A model generated the notes under the pieces. It searched no databases. It saw nothing but the letters and a program-made list of their open reading frames with translations, and was not told the origin of the DNA. Below are positions 25,539-34,624 of a DNA stretch of 64,000 nt, one piece after another. Each line of letters begins with the position of its first letter. Positions within the stretch are counted from its first letter, which is position 1. The DNA comes from CBDIHH01 sp965279095. Lineage in GTDB: Bacteria > Pseudomonadota > Alphaproteobacteria > Caulobacterales > Caulobacteraceae. A program made the position numbers and the translations under genes. The stretch lies in assembly GCA_965279095.1 (NCBI GenBank), contig CBDIHH010000007.1, positions 124,001 through 188,000 of the forward strand, written 5' to 3'.

Positions 25539-26635
25539 CGTTGCTGGAAACCCTCCGGATGACAGCGCCCATCGTTCAGGCGCCCATGGCGGGCGTCTCG
25601 ACACCCACCATGGCGGCCGCTGTCTCCAACGCAGGGGGCCTGGGGTCGGTGGGCGTGGGCGCGACCGACGCGGCCGGCGCGCGGACGATGATCGAGGCCG
25701 TGAAGGCGCGGACCGATCGCGCCTTCAACGTGAACCTCTTCGTCCACGCATCGCCTGTGCGGGATGCCGTCCGCGAGGCGGCCTGGCTGGACGCGATGGC
25801 CCCGCTGTTCCGAAGCTTCCAGGCAAGCCCGCCGGTGCGCCTGAATGCCATCTACAAGAGCTTCGCCGTCGATCCAGACATGCTCGACATGCTGGGCGAG
25901 CTTGCGCCTCCGGTCGTCAGCTTCCATTTCGGCCTTCCCGGTCCGGCCCAAATCGCCGCCTTGAAGGGCCGCGGATGCCTCCTGTTCGCCACGGCGACCA
26001 GCCTGGAGGAAGCCGAGGCGGTCCGCCGCGCCGGCGTCGACGCCGTAGTGGCCCAGGGTTACGAGGCCGGCGGCCACCGCGGCGTCTTCGACCCGGGCGC
26101 TCCCGACGAGCAGCTGGGCGCCATGGCCCTGACACGGCTCCTGGCGGTTCGATCGGGCCTGCCGGTCATCGCCGCGGGCGCGATCATGGATGGGCGCGGC
26201 ATCCGCGCGGCCCTGGACCTGGGCGCTGTCGCCGCGCAGCTGGGCACCGCCTTCATCGCCTGTCCCGAGAGCAGCGCGGATCAGGCTTACCGGGAGGCGC
26301 TCGCGGGGCCGGCCGCTGAACATACCGTGATGACCAGCGCCATTTCAGGCCGACCGGCGCGGTGCCTGCAAAACCGCTTCACCCAATGGGGCGCGTCCCA
26401 GGACCTGCCGCCCCCCGACTATCCGATCGCCTATGACGCCGGCAAGGCGCTGAACGCGGCCGCCAAGGCCGCCGGCCAAGGCGGCTTCGGCGCCCAGTGG
26501 GCTGGGCAAGGCGCGCCCCTGAGCCGACCGATGGCTGCGGCGGACCTGGTCGCGCTGCTGCATCGCGAATGTCTGGAGGCCGGGCCTCTAGATACGCCCG
26601 AAGCGCGGCTCAAGGACGGATCGCGGCCTTCCTGA
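25535..26635 (+). CDS. Nitronate monooxygenase family FMN enzyme
   Basis: TIM-barrel flavoprotein of 366 residues related to NMO and 2-nitropropane dioxygenase, which oxidise alkyl nitronates. Signatures are PIVQAPMAGVSTPTMAAAVSNAGGLG at the FMN site, AVVAQGYEAGGHRG with the conserved His, and VIAAGAIMDGRGIRAALDLG with LGTAF for phosphate binding. The start is set at the ATG directly before the barrel's first strand. A possible leader frame overlaps it. Confidence 0.92.
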   Translation: MTLLETLRMTAPIVQAPMAGVSTPTMAAAVSNAGGLGSVGVGATDAAGARTMIEAVKARTDRAFNVNLFVHASPVRDAVREAAWLDAMAPLFRSFQASPPVRLNAIYKSFAVDPDMLDMLGELAPPVVSFHFGLPGPAQIAALKGRGCLLFATATSLEEAEAVRRAGVDAVVAQGYEAGGHRGVFDPGAPDEQLGAMALTRLLAVRSGLPVIAAGAIMDGRGIRAALDLGAVAAQLGTAFIACPESSADQAYREALAGPAAEHTVMTSAISGRPARCLQNRFTQWGASQDLPPPDYPIAYDAGKALNAAAKAAGQGGFGAQWAGQGAPLSRPMAAADLVALLHRECLEAGPLDTPEARLKDGSRPS

Positions 26636-26652
26636 TCCTCACCGGGCGCGGT

Positions 26653-26800
26653 CCCCTCCGTCGTTCGCTTGGCGGAGCATGATTTCGTCAGCCGTCGCGG
26701 GTCAAGGCCGGCGCTTCGCGCCGCCGCACAGCGGTGCGCCTGCGGCGCAGCCTTGACGCGCGCCGGCTGACGAAAAACCCTTCCATCAAGCGCTCGACGG
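26653..26800 (+). repeat. About 150-bp palindromic repeat, family R1 copy A
   Basis: Left end reads CGCTTGGCGGAGCATGATTT; right end is its imperfect inverse, ending ACGAAAAACCCTTCCATCAA-GCG. Between them the arms pair almost fully around a central GCGCC-rich hairpin (GTCAAGGC on the left pairs with GCCTTGAC on the right). Other copies are at 43355-43502, 58443-58589 and 59883-60036, with a partial one at 41239-41274, all in the same orientation. It sits between the nitronate monooxygenase gene and tRNA-Met. Confidence 0.85.
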
Positions 26801-26878
26801 CGCTGTCTGAGGGACATCGAGCGTCACCATAGGGGGTCGAGTGCTCTGTCTCGCGCTGCCCCTATCGCCCGCGGGCGA

Positions 26879-26955
26879 TGGTAGCTGGGGGCGGGATCGA
26901 ACCGCCGACCTGTGGGTTATGAATCCACCGCTCTAACCATCTGAGCTACCCAGCC
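26879..26955 (-). tRNA. tRNA-Met (anticodon CAT), elongator type
   Basis: 77-nt cloverleaf on the minus strand with an encoded CCA. The acceptor stem GGCTGGG pairs with CCCAGCT-ACCA. The D arm has AGCTCAGATGGTTAGAGC, the anticodon loop TTCATAA, and the T arm GGCGGTTCGATCCCGCC. The first base pair and D loop fit elongator methionine rather than initiator tRNA. A lysidine-modified Ile tRNA also has CAT and cannot be fully excluded from sequence alone. Confidence 0.93.
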
Positions 26956-27063
26956 GCGCGCGCCCAGGCTTGCGACCCGAGGCGAGAGGGCGGGGTTATA
27001 GAGGCGGCGGGGCCGCTCTTCAAGCCGTTGGGATTGACGCCGCAAACCGCTAGGGTTTGGTCG

Positions 27064-28092
27064 ATGAGCGTCCTGCACCTGCTGGGCTCGGCCGGGGACG
27101 GCGGGGCGGAGACATACTTCCTGAGCCTGGCCCAAGCCCTGGACCGCGGCGGGGTTCGCCAGGCCTTCGCCGTGCGCGCTCATCCGGGCCGTGTCGCGGC
27201 GCTGCAGGCCCTGGGGGCGCCGGTGGCGGTGCTGCCCTTCGGCGGCCCCTTGGACCTGTCGACCCGCCGCCGGGCGGGGGCCCTGGCGCGATCCACGGGC
27301 GCCCGCGCCGCCGTCGCCTGGATGAACCGGGCGGCGCGCCTGTGCCCGCGCGGGCCGTGGGCGCGGATCGGCCGGCTGGGGGGCTATTACAACCTGAAAT
27401 ACTATCGCGGCATGGACATGCTGGTGGCCAACACCGCCGACATCGCCCGCTGGATCGAGGGCCAGGGATGGCCGGCGGACAAGGTGCGTTACATCCCCAA
27501 CTTCGCCGCCGCCGGCGTCGACGTCGCCCCCGCCGACCGCGCGGCCCTGGATACCCCCGCAGGGGCCCCCCTGCTGCTGTGCCTCGGGCGCCTGCACCCG
27601 GCCAAGGCGCAGGACGTGGCTGTGGCCGCCCTGGCGATGCTCCCCGGCGCCTATCTGTGGATCGCCGGCTCCGGCCCCCTGGAGGCGGACCTCAGGCAGC
27701 AGGCCCGGGCCCTTGGCGTCGCCGACCGGGTGAGGTTCCTGGGCTGGCGTGACGACGCCGCCGCCCTTTATCGCGCCGCGGACCTCTGTCTGTTTCCCTC
27801 GCGCTACGAGCCCCTGGGCAATGTGGTGATCCAGGCCTGGGCCCAGGGCGCGCCGATCATCGCCGCGTCCAGCCAGGGCCCGGCCGCTCTCATCCAGGAC
27901 GGGATCGACGGCCTGCTGGTCCCGGTGGACGACGCCGGCGCCCTGGCCGAGGCCGCCCGCGCCCTGCTGGACGACCCTGCCCGCCGCGCCCGCCTGGCCG
28001 CGGCGGGGCGCGTCCGGGTGGCGGCGGAGTTCGGCGAGGCGCAGGTGGTGGCCCAGTGGCGCGCCTTGCTGGCGCAGTACGGAGCGGCCTGA
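27064..28092 (+). CDS. GT4-family glycosyltransferase
   Basis: Glycosyltransferase of 342 residues with two Rossmann-like domains. The N-terminal acceptor domain starts VLHLLGSAGDGGAETYFLSL. The donor domain contains LLCLGRLHPAKAQDVAVAAL and the nucleotide-sugar motif LFPSRYEPLGNVVIQAWAQG (the E-x7-E type of GT4). The stop overlaps the ATG of the asparagine synthetase gene by one base (TGATG), so the two are translationally coupled. A role in building a surface or exported glycan is inferred. Confidence 0.92.
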   Translation: MSVLHLLGSAGDGGAETYFLSLAQALDRGGVRQAFAVRAHPGRVAALQALGAPVAVLPFGGPLDLSTRRRAGALARSTGARAAVAWMNRAARLCPRGPWARIGRLGGYYNLKYYRGMDMLVANTADIARWIEGQGWPADKVRYIPNFAAAGVDVAPADRAALDTPAGAPLLLCLGRLHPAKAQDVAVAALAMLPGAYLWIAGSGPLEADLRQQARALGVADRVRFLGWRDDAAALYRAADLCLFPSRYEPLGNVVIQAWAQGAPIIAASSQGPAALIQDGIDGLLVPVDDAGALAEAARALLDDPARRARLAAAGRVRVAAEFGEAQVVAQWRALLAQYGAA

Positions 28093-29822
28093 TGTGCGGC
28101 ATCGCTGGGGTGATCGGGGTGCGCCCTGGCGAGCGGCTCGGGCGGATGATCGAGACCCTGGCCCATCGGGGCCCCGACGGGATCCGGCTGGAAGAGAGCG
28201 CAAGCGGGGGCCTCGCTCATGCGCGCCTGTCGATCATCGACCTGGAGGGCGGCTGGCAGCCCCTGCACGCCGCCGGTGGCACGGTGATCGGCAATGGCGA
28301 GATCTATAACTACCTCGAACTGGCCGAGCAGTTCGATCTGAAGGATCGCCTGACCACCGGGTCGGACTTCGAGCCCCTTCTGTGGCTCTACCGACAGGAG
28401 GGCGAGCGCGCCTTCGAGCGCCTGCGCGGCATGTACGCCTTCTGCCTGGTCGGCCACGACGGGCGAACCTGGCTGGCGCGCGACCCCTTCGGCATCAAGC
28501 CCCTCTACTGGCGGCGCGACGAGGACGGGTCGGTGGACTTCGCCTCGGAGCCCCGGGCCCTGCTGCGCACCCAGGCGGCCCGCCCGGCCCTGCACGCCGA
28601 CCGGGCGCAGGAACTGCTGGCCCTCAACTACACCCTCGGCGAGGGGACCATTTTCCAGGGGATCCGTCGCCTCGCCCCCGGCCAGGTCGCGGAGATCACC
28701 GGCGGACGCTACGTCGCGCGCGGCCGCCGCCCGGCCCTGGTCCCTCCAGATGCCACGGCCCCGCGCCGGGAGGCGGACGCCATCGCCGCCCTGGACCGGG
28801 TGCTGGAGGACAGCGTGCGGGTGCACCAGCGCTCGGATGCGCCCTACGGCCTGTTCCTGTCGGGGGGCATCGATTCGGCCGCCATCGCGGTGATGATGGC
28901 GCGGCTGAACAGTCGCCCGGTGACCGCCTTCACCTGCGGCTTCGAGGGCGTCGCCGCCCCCGATGAGCGGGGGCCGGCGGAGGCCGTCGCCCGGGCCCTG
29001 GACCTGGACTGGCGCGAGACCACCTTTGGCGAGGCCGATTTCTGGCGGATCCTGCCCCTGGTGGCGGCGGCCCTGGACGAGCCCACCGCCGACTACGCCA
29101 CCCTGCCCACCTATCGGCTGGCCGAGGCCGCCAAGGGGACCCTCACCGTCGTGCTCACCGGCGAGGGCGGCGACGAGCTGTTCGCCGGCTACGGGCGCTA
29201 CCGCCGCGCCCTGCGGCCCGCCTGGCTGGGCGGCCGGGCGGCCGAGCCCCAGGTGGAGGCGCCCTTCCTGGCCGACGGCGGTCGCGGCGCCCTGGAGCGC
29301 TGGCGCGAGGCGACGCGGCCGCCGCCGGGCCTGAGCGCCTTGCAGCAGGCCCAGCACCGCGACATCGCCGCCTGGCTGCCGGCCGACCTGCTGCTCAAGC
29401 TCGACCGCTGCCTGATGGCCCACGGGCTGGAGGGGCGCACGCCCTTCCTCGACCCCGAGGTCGCCGCCTTCGCCTTCCACCTGCCCGACCGGCTGAAGGT
29501 GCGCGGGCGCATGGGCAAATGGCTGCTGCGCCAATGGCTGGCCGGCGCCTGTCCGGCGGCCCAGCCCTTTGCCCGCAAGCAGGGCTTCACCGTGCCGGTG
29601 GCGGCCTGGATCGCCCCCCGCGCCGCCGACCTCGGGCCCCGCATCGCCGCGGCGCCGGGCCTGCGCGGCCTGTGCGATCCCGAGGCTGTGCGCGCCGTCT
29701 TCGCCGACCCTCGTGGGGGCGCGCAGCGGTGGCGGCTGTTGTTCTTCGCCCTGTGGTCGGCGATTCACCTGGAGGGCGCGGAACCGGCCGACGCCCTCGC
29801 CCGCTTGTTGGGCGAACCCTGA
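28092..29822 (+). CDS. asnB: Asparagine synthase, glutamine-hydrolysing
   Basis: Class II amidotransferase of 576 residues. Cys2 after the initiator Met (MCGIAGVIG) is the glutaminase nucleophile; HRGPDG and NGEIYNYLEL line that site. The synthetase PP-loop is LFLSGGIDSAAIAVMMA, and VLTGEGGDELFAGYGRYR is also typical. It could make free asparagine or, as often when next to a glycosyltransferase, amidate a glycan or peptide. The start is fixed by Cys2 and the TGATG overlap. Confidence 0.93.
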   Translation: MCGIAGVIGVRPGERLGRMIETLAHRGPDGIRLEESASGGLAHARLSIIDLEGGWQPLHAAGGTVIGNGEIYNYLELAEQFDLKDRLTTGSDFEPLLWLYRQEGERAFERLRGMYAFCLVGHDGRTWLARDPFGIKPLYWRRDEDGSVDFASEPRALLRTQAARPALHADRAQELLALNYTLGEGTIFQGIRRLAPGQVAEITGGRYVARGRRPALVPPDATAPRREADAIAALDRVLEDSVRVHQRSDAPYGLFLSGGIDSAAIAVMMARLNSRPVTAFTCGFEGVAAPDERGPAEAVARALDLDWRETTFGEADFWRILPLVAAALDEPTADYATLPTYRLAEAAKGTLTVVLTGEGGDELFAGYGRYRRALRPAWLGGRAAEPQVEAPFLADGGRGALERWREATRPPPGLSALQQAQHRDIAAWLPADLLLKLDRCLMAHGLEGRTPFLDPEVAAFAFHLPDRLKVRGRMGKWLLRQWLAGACPAAQPFARKQGFTVPVAAWIAPRAADLGPRIAAAPGLRGLCDPEAVRAVFADPRGGAQRWRLLFFALWSAIHLEGAEPADALARLLGEP

Positions 29823-29840
29823 CAACCCTGTGAGACCCTG

Positions 29841-31088
29841 ATGCGCCGTATCGCCCTGATCGCCCTCGCCGCCAGCATGGCCGCCTGCACCGACGCCAGC
29901 AGCCAGGGGGCGTCTCCCACGGGGGGCGGCGCGGCAGCGCCGGTGAGTACGGGCGCGGCCAACGGCAAGGACCAGCAGCCGGCCTTCCCAGGCCAGACCC
30001 GTGCCCCCGAGGCCGCGTCCAAGACGGCCATCAAGACCCAGGTCCTGGCGTCGGGCTTCGACCATCCCTGGTCCCTGGCCTTCCTGCCCGACGGGCGGAT
30101 GCTGGTGACCGAGAAGTCGGGGCGGCTGAACCTGGTCACGGCCGACGGCGCCAGCCGCACGGCGGTCTCGGGCCTGCCGGCCATGGACGCGCGCGGCCAG
30201 GGCGGCCTGCTCGACGTGGCCCTGTCGCCGGACTACGCGACCACCGGCCTGATCTACTGGTGCTATGCCGAGAAGGGCGAGGGCGGCAACGGCACGGCCG
30301 CGGCGCGCGGCCGGCTGGCGCTGGACGGCGCGCCCCGCGTCGATAATCCCCAGGTGGTGTTCCGCCAGACGCCGAAGCTCGACTCCACGATGCACTTCGG
30401 CTGCCGCTTCGCCTTCCCCAAGGCGGGCCAGGGGGGCGACGGGACCTTCTTCCTGACCACCGGCGAGCGCTCGATCATCCCCGGCCGGATGCAGGCCCAG
30501 CGCCTGGACGGAACCCTGGGCAAGGTGATTCGCCTGAACCTCGACGGCTCGGTCCCCAAGGACAACCCCTTCGTCGGCCGCGCCGGCGTGCGGCCGGAGA
30601 TCTGGTCCTATGGCCACCGCAACCTGCAGTCGGCCGCGATCAACCCCGCCACCGGGGCCCTGTGGACCGTCGAGCACGGCGCCCGGGGCGGCGACGAGCT
30701 GAACCATCCGCAGGCCGGCAAGGACTATGGCTGGCCGACCATCACCTACGGCATCGAATACGCCGGCGGGCCCATCGGCGAGGGCCTGACCCAGAAGGCC
30801 GGCATGGAGCAACCGGTCTATTACTGGGACCCGGTGATCGGCCCGTCGGGCCTGGCCTTCTATACCGGCGACCTGTTCCCCCAATGGAAGGGCAACGCCT
30901 TCGTCGGCGGGCTGAAGACCAAGGACCTCGTGCGCCTGGTGATGCAGGGCGACCGGGTGACGGGCGAGGAGCGGCTGCTCGGGGACCTGGGCAAGCGCAT
31001 CCGCGACGTGCGCCAGGGCCCCGACGGCGCCCTCTATTTGCTCACCGACGAGGCCGACGGCCAGCTGATCCGGGTGTCGCCGAAGTAG
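29841..31088 (+). CDS. PQQ-dependent sugar dehydrogenase, lipoprotein (YliI/Asd type)
   Basis: Beta-propeller dehydrogenase of 415 residues. It is lipidated by an SMAAC lipobox at residue 16, with a Ser/Gly-rich linker before the propeller. Conserved blocks are FDHPWSLAFLPDGRMLVTEKSGRL, the catalytic-region DSTMHFGCRFAFP, EIWSYGHRNLQ and VEHGARGGDELNHP. The last two carry PQQ/Ca contacts. It oxidises aldose sugars in the periplasm. It follows asnB by 18 nt and may be co-transcribed. Confidence 0.93.
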   Translation: MRRIALIALAASMAACTDASSQGASPTGGGAAAPVSTGAANGKDQQPAFPGQTRAPEAASKTAIKTQVLASGFDHPWSLAFLPDGRMLVTEKSGRLNLVTADGASRTAVSGLPAMDARGQGGLLDVALSPDYATTGLIYWCYAEKGEGGNGTAAARGRLALDGAPRVDNPQVVFRQTPKLDSTMHFGCRFAFPKAGQGGDGTFFLTTGERSIIPGRMQAQRLDGTLGKVIRLNLDGSVPKDNPFVGRAGVRPEIWSYGHRNLQSAAINPATGALWTVEHGARGGDELNHPQAGKDYGWPTITYGIEYAGGPIGEGLTQKAGMEQPVYYWDPVIGPSGLAFYTGDLFPQWKGNAFVGGLKTKDLVRLVMQGDRVTGEERLLGDLGKRIRDVRQGPDGALYLLTDEADGQLIRVSPK

Positions 31089-31094
31089 CGGCGG

Positions 31095-31403
31095 CTATTC
31101 CTTCGTCGCCTCTTCCTCATGGCCGGCGATGGAGCCGTCCTTGAACAGGTATTCGGTGAGCTGCTCGTTCACCTCGGCGTCGTTGCGGCGCATCCACTCC
31201 AGCACCATGGCGGCGTGCTCGAGCTCCTCGCGGGCGTTGTGCAGGAGGATCTTTTTCAGCTCGGGGTCCTGGGTGTCGTCGGCGCGCTGGCGGTACCAGT
31301 CCACCGCCTCGAACTCCTCCATCAGCGAGGTGATGGCGTAGTGCATCTCCAAGGTTTTGCGGCTGAGTTTCTCAACCGGAACGTGTAGGACTTCGCTGGA
31401 CAT
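31095..31403 (-). CDS. Encapsulated-ferritin-like protein (EncFtn family), without targeting tail
   Basis: Protein of 102 residues matching the EncFtn ferritin-like family. Two helices carry the metal ligands: a glutamate in LMEEFEAVDWYRQR, and glutamate plus histidine in NAREELEHAAMVLEWMRR. EncFtn forms a ring-shaped iron oxidase normally packed in an encapsulin shell. This protein ends soon after the fold (GSIAGHEEEATKE) with no obvious shell-targeting peptide, and no encapsulin gene lies nearby. The ATG follows AGGAG. Ferroxidase activity is inferred from ligands. Confidence 0.88.
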   Translation of the reverse strand: MSSEVLHVPVEKLSRKTLEMHYAITSLMEEFEAVDWYRQRADDTQDPELKKILLHNAREELEHAAMVLEWMRRNDAEVNEQLTEYLFKDGSIAGHEEEATKE

Positions 31404-31467
31404 GGGTGGCTCCTGGAGGGCGATCGAAGGGGAGGTTGAACCTGCACAGTTAGGCCTTCCTCGGGCG

Positions 31468-32574
31468 CTACGCCAGCCGGTCGGCGACGGTGTCGCCGAG
31501 GGTGAGGGAGGCGGTGAGGCCGGGGCTCTCGATGCCGAACAGGGCGACCAGGCCGGGCAGGCCGTGGGCCTCGGGGCCGTCGAGGCGGAAGTCCGGCTGC
31601 GGCTCGCCGGGCCCGTGCAGCTTGGGCCGGATGCCGGCGTAGTCCGGCGTCAGGGCGCCGTCGGGCAGGCCGGGCCAGAAGCGGCGGACATAGCCGTAGA
31701 AGCCCTCGGCGGAAGCCGAGTCCACCGAATAGTCCTCATGGTCCACGTAGGTGAGGTCGGGGCCGAAATGGGCGCGCCCGGCCAGGTCCCGCTTGTAGTG
31801 GATGCCCAGGGCGCCCGGGATGGGCGGCGGATAGACCAGCCGGCGAAAAGGCGCCGGGCCGGCCAGGGAGAAATAGACGCCCTTGCCGTAGTGGAGGGCG
31901 GGGATGGCCGCTGACGGATAGCCCTCCACCGTCGCGGCGGCCGCCTGGGCGCCCAGGCCTGCGGCGATCACTAGCCGGCCGACGGTCAGCCCGGCGGGGT
32001 CGTCGCCCCCGGCGCGGAGGCGAAAGCCGCCCTGCGCCAGGGGCGCGGCGCCGACCAGGGGCGCGCCCAGGGCCACGGCGCCGCCGAGGGCCTCGAGCTC
32101 GCCGTGCAGGGCCAGCATATAGGCGTGGCTGTCGAACACGCCGGTGTTGGGCGACCACAGGGCCATCAGCGCCCGCGCCTGCGCCTCCATCTCCGTCGCC
32201 TCGGCGCCAGTGAGCAGGCGCACGTCCTCGCAGCCGTTGGCCTGGGCCTGGCGCAGAATGGCCTCCACCCGGGGGATCTCGTCCGGCGCCGTGGCCACGA
32301 TCAGCTTGCCGCACCGTTCGTGGGGGACGTCGTGGGCCTCCAGGAATTGGTAGAGGCGCCGCGACCCCTCCACGCACAGGCGGGCCCGCAGGGCGCCGGT
32401 GGGATAGTAGAGGCCGGCGTGGATCACCTCGGAATTGCGCGACGAGATCCCCTGGCCGATGGCCCGGGCCGCCTCCAGCACCACCACCGACTGGCCCCGC
32501 CGCGCGAGGGCGACGGCGCAGGCCAGGCCGACGGCCCCCGCGCCCACCACGGCGGCATCGAAGTCGTGGGTCAT
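31468..32574 (-). CDS. FAD-dependent oxidoreductase, L-2-hydroxyglutarate oxidase-like (DAO family)
   Basis: Protein of 368 residues. The dinucleotide-binding fold is at the start (DAAVVGAGAVGLACAVALARRG) and the DAO/LhgO-type signature follows (SSRNSEVIHAGLYYPTGALRA). The substrate region includes ALHYGKGVYFSL and LGIHYKRDLAGRAHFGPD, and the end has GLVALFGIESPGLTASL, typical of the YgaF/LhgO group. It should oxidise a 2-hydroxy acid or amino acid with flavin. The start is the ATG just before the Rossmann strand. It is divergent from the second pirin gene. Confidence 0.9.
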   Translation of the reverse strand: MTHDFDAAVVGAGAVGLACAVALARRGQSVVVLEAARAIGQGISSRNSEVIHAGLYYPTGALRARLCVEGSRRLYQFLEAHDVPHERCGKLIVATAPDEIPRVEAILRQAQANGCEDVRLLTGAEATEMEAQARALMALWSPNTGVFDSHAYMLALHGELEALGGAVALGAPLVGAAPLAQGGFRLRAGGDDPAGLTVGRLVIAAGLGAQAAAATVEGYPSAAIPALHYGKGVYFSLAGPAPFRRLVYPPPIPGALGIHYKRDLAGRAHFGPDLTYVDHEDYSVDSASAEGFYGYVRRFWPGLPDGALTPDYAGIRPKLHGPGEPQPDFRLDGPEAHGLPGLVALFGIESPGLTASLTLGDTVADRLA

Positions 32575-32648
32575 CGGCGGCTTCCCTGGATTGACGCCGG
32601 CGCGGGGATCGGGGACCAAGGGTGCCACCGCCGCATCCGGAGCCCCCT

Positions 32649-33539
32649 ATGATCGAGCTCGTCATCGACGCCAAGCGCAAGGACCTCGGGGGCTTCGAGG
32701 TCGGGCGCATCCTGCCGTTCCACAAGCGGCGGATGGTCGGGCCGTTCGTGTTCCTGGACCACATGGGGCCGGCGTCGTTCCGGCCCGGGGCGGGGATTGA
32801 CGTGCGGCCGCACCCGCACATCGGCCTGTCGACGGTCACCTATCTGTTCGAGGGCGAGATCCTGCACCAGGACAGCCTGGGCTACCGCCTCAACATCCGC
32901 CCCGGCGAGGTCAACTGGATGACCGCCGGGCGCGGCATCGTCCATTCCGAGCGCACCGATCGGGAGACGCGCCTGGCCGGCGGCGGCCTGCACGGCATGC
33001 AGGCCTGGGTGGCCCTGCCGACGGAGTCCGAGGAGGTCGAGCCGGCCTTCTTCAACCATCCAGAGAGCGACCTGCCCACTTTTGAGGACGCCGGCCTGTG
33101 GGGCCGCCTGATCGCGGGGTCCGCCTTTGGCCAGACGGCGGCGGTGAAGACCCACTCGCCGATGTTCTACGTCCACTGGGAGATGCAGGCGGGCGCGGTG
33201 GCCGCCCTGGAGGCCGACTATGCGGAGCGCGCCGCCTTCGTGGCGCGGGGCAGCATCGAGGTTGACGGCCGCACCCTCACCGAGGGCCAGATGGCGGTGT
33301 TCGCCCCCGGCCAGACCGTGCCGATCAAGGCCCTCACCGCCGCCACGGTGATGCTGCTGGGCGGCGAGCCGGTGGGCGAGCGGATCGTCTGGTGGAACCT
33401 GGTCTCGCACAGCCAGGACCGTATCGACCAGGCCAAGGCCGACTGGAAGGCCGGGCGCATGCCCCTGCCCCCCACCGACAACGGCGAGTTCATCCCCCTG
33501 CCCGAGGACCCGCCCCCGCCGGCCGAGCCCGGGTCCTAG
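32649..33539 (+). CDS. Pirin family protein
   Basis: Bicupin of 296 residues of the classical pirin type. N-terminal metal ligands are in DVRPHPHIGLSTVTYLFEG and a glutamate/histidine pair in GRGIVHSERTDRE. The C-terminal cupin has MFYVHWEMQAG and GSIEVDGRTLTEGQMAVF. It is followed 17 nt later by an exported hydrolase gene. Pirins include quercetinases and redox-sensing co-regulators; the role here is unknown. Confidence 0.93.
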   Translation: MIELVIDAKRKDLGGFEVGRILPFHKRRMVGPFVFLDHMGPASFRPGAGIDVRPHPHIGLSTVTYLFEGEILHQDSLGYRLNIRPGEVNWMTAGRGIVHSERTDRETRLAGGGLHGMQAWVALPTESEEVEPAFFNHPESDLPTFEDAGLWGRLIAGSAFGQTAAVKTHSPMFYVHWEMQAGAVAALEADYAERAAFVARGSIEVDGRTLTEGQMAVFAPGQTVPIKALTAATVMLLGGEPVGERIVWWNLVSHSQDRIDQAKADWKAGRMPLPPTDNGEFIPLPEDPPPPAEPGS

Positions 33540-33556
33540 CGATCGAAGGAACGCCG

Positions 33557-34519
33557 ATGATCCGTATACGCACGATCTGCATGGCCGCTGTCCTGGCCGC
33601 GTTCGCCCTGCCCGTCGCCGCCGCCCGGGCGCAGGAAAAGCCGCCGATCCTCAGCGATGAGGCGCTGCGGGCCAAATACGCCCTGCCGGGATCCCGCTTC
33701 ATCGAGATCGACGGCGAGCCGATCCACTATGTGGACGAGGGCAAGGGCCCGGCGATCGTCCTGGTCCACGGCAGCTTCGCCAGCCTGCGCCAATGGAACG
33801 GCTGGGCGGCCAAGCTGTCGGACCAGTACCGCGTCATCCGCTTCGACCGTCCGCCCGCGGGCCTGTCCGGCCCCCACCCTACGGGAGACTACGGCGTCGA
33901 GCGCGAGGTCGCCCTGATCGACGCCCTGACCCGCACGCTGGGGGTGGACCGTTTCATCCTGGCGGTGACCTCCAGCGGCGGCTTCTCCGGCGCCGCCTTC
34001 GCCGCCGAGCATCCCGAGCGGTTGAACGGCCTGGTCCTGAACAACATCGGCCTCGACGGCACGCCGCCCGACCGGTCCAGCCATACCGACGCGTTCAAGG
34101 CGGCCATCGCCGACGACGCCCGCCACGGCGGCTATCACGTCCCGGAACTGTGGCGTCAGGTGCTGCTGCACAACTTCGCCGACAAGGCCAAGGTGACCGA
34201 CAGCCTGGTCCAGGAATGGACCGAGCTGAACAACCGCGCCCCGCGCATGCCGCGCAACGGCGACAAGCCCGACTATTCGCGCACGGTGCGCGACCTCGCC
34301 AAGATCACCACCCCGACCCTGGTGATCTGGTCCGCCCAGGACAACGACACGCCCCTGGCCACTGTCGGCGAGAAGGTGCTGCCGCTGATGACGGCGGCGG
34401 CCGACAAGACGTTCGTGGTCATCCCCGACTGCGGCCACATGATGCCCGACGAATGCAGCGCCGAGGGCCTGGCCATCGCCCGGCCCTTCTTCGACCGGCT
34501 ATCGGCCGGCGGAAGGTAG
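33557..34519 (+). CDS. Exported alpha/beta hydrolase
   Basis: Alpha/beta-hydrolase of 320 residues with a cleaved signal peptide (AAVLAAFALPVAAARAQ). The oxyanion region is LVHGSFASLRQWNGWA. The nucleophile elbow is unusual, TSSGG in place of G-x-S-x-G. The acid is expected in WSAQDNDTPL and the catalytic histidine in PDCGHMMPDE. AAGGA precedes the chosen ATG. Likely a periplasmic esterase or peptidase; the substrate is unknown. Confidence 0.88.
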   Translation: MIRIRTICMAAVLAAFALPVAAARAQEKPPILSDEALRAKYALPGSRFIEIDGEPIHYVDEGKGPAIVLVHGSFASLRQWNGWAAKLSDQYRVIRFDRPPAGLSGPHPTGDYGVEREVALIDALTRTLGVDRFILAVTSSGGFSGAAFAAEHPERLNGLVLNNIGLDGTPPDRSSHTDAFKAAIADDARHGGYHVPELWRQVLLHNFADKAKVTDSLVQEWTELNNRAPRMPRNGDKPDYSRTVRDLAKITTPTLVIWSAQDNDTPLATVGEKVLPLMTAAADKTFVVIPDCGHMMPDECSAEGLAIARPFFDRLSAGGR

Positions 34520-34528
34520 CCCACCGCC

Positions 34529-34622
34529 CCGCACTCCCCGCGGAAGCGGGGATCCAGACTTGGCCCCAGGCGGGACCAGAGCGGCGTAAGCCTGGGTCCC
34601 CGCTTCCGCGGGGCATGCGGGG
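34529..34622. repeat. Palindromic intergenic repeat (GCGGAAGCGGGGATCC type)
   Basis: Arms CCCCGCGGAAGCGGGGATCC (34536-34555) and its near-perfect inverse GTCCCCGCTTCCGCGGGG (about 34596-34613), each self-complementary in part. They lie between the convergent hydrolase and DUF2459 genes. It could double as a bidirectional terminator. Single copy in this window. Confidence 0.75.
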
Positions 34623-34624
34623 CC

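Noticed and set aside
26653..26800. Repeat R1 considered as an integron attC site or an IS remnant
   Set aside because: No integrase core sites of attC type and no transposase frame. Length and inverted ends fit a non-autonomous palindromic element instead.
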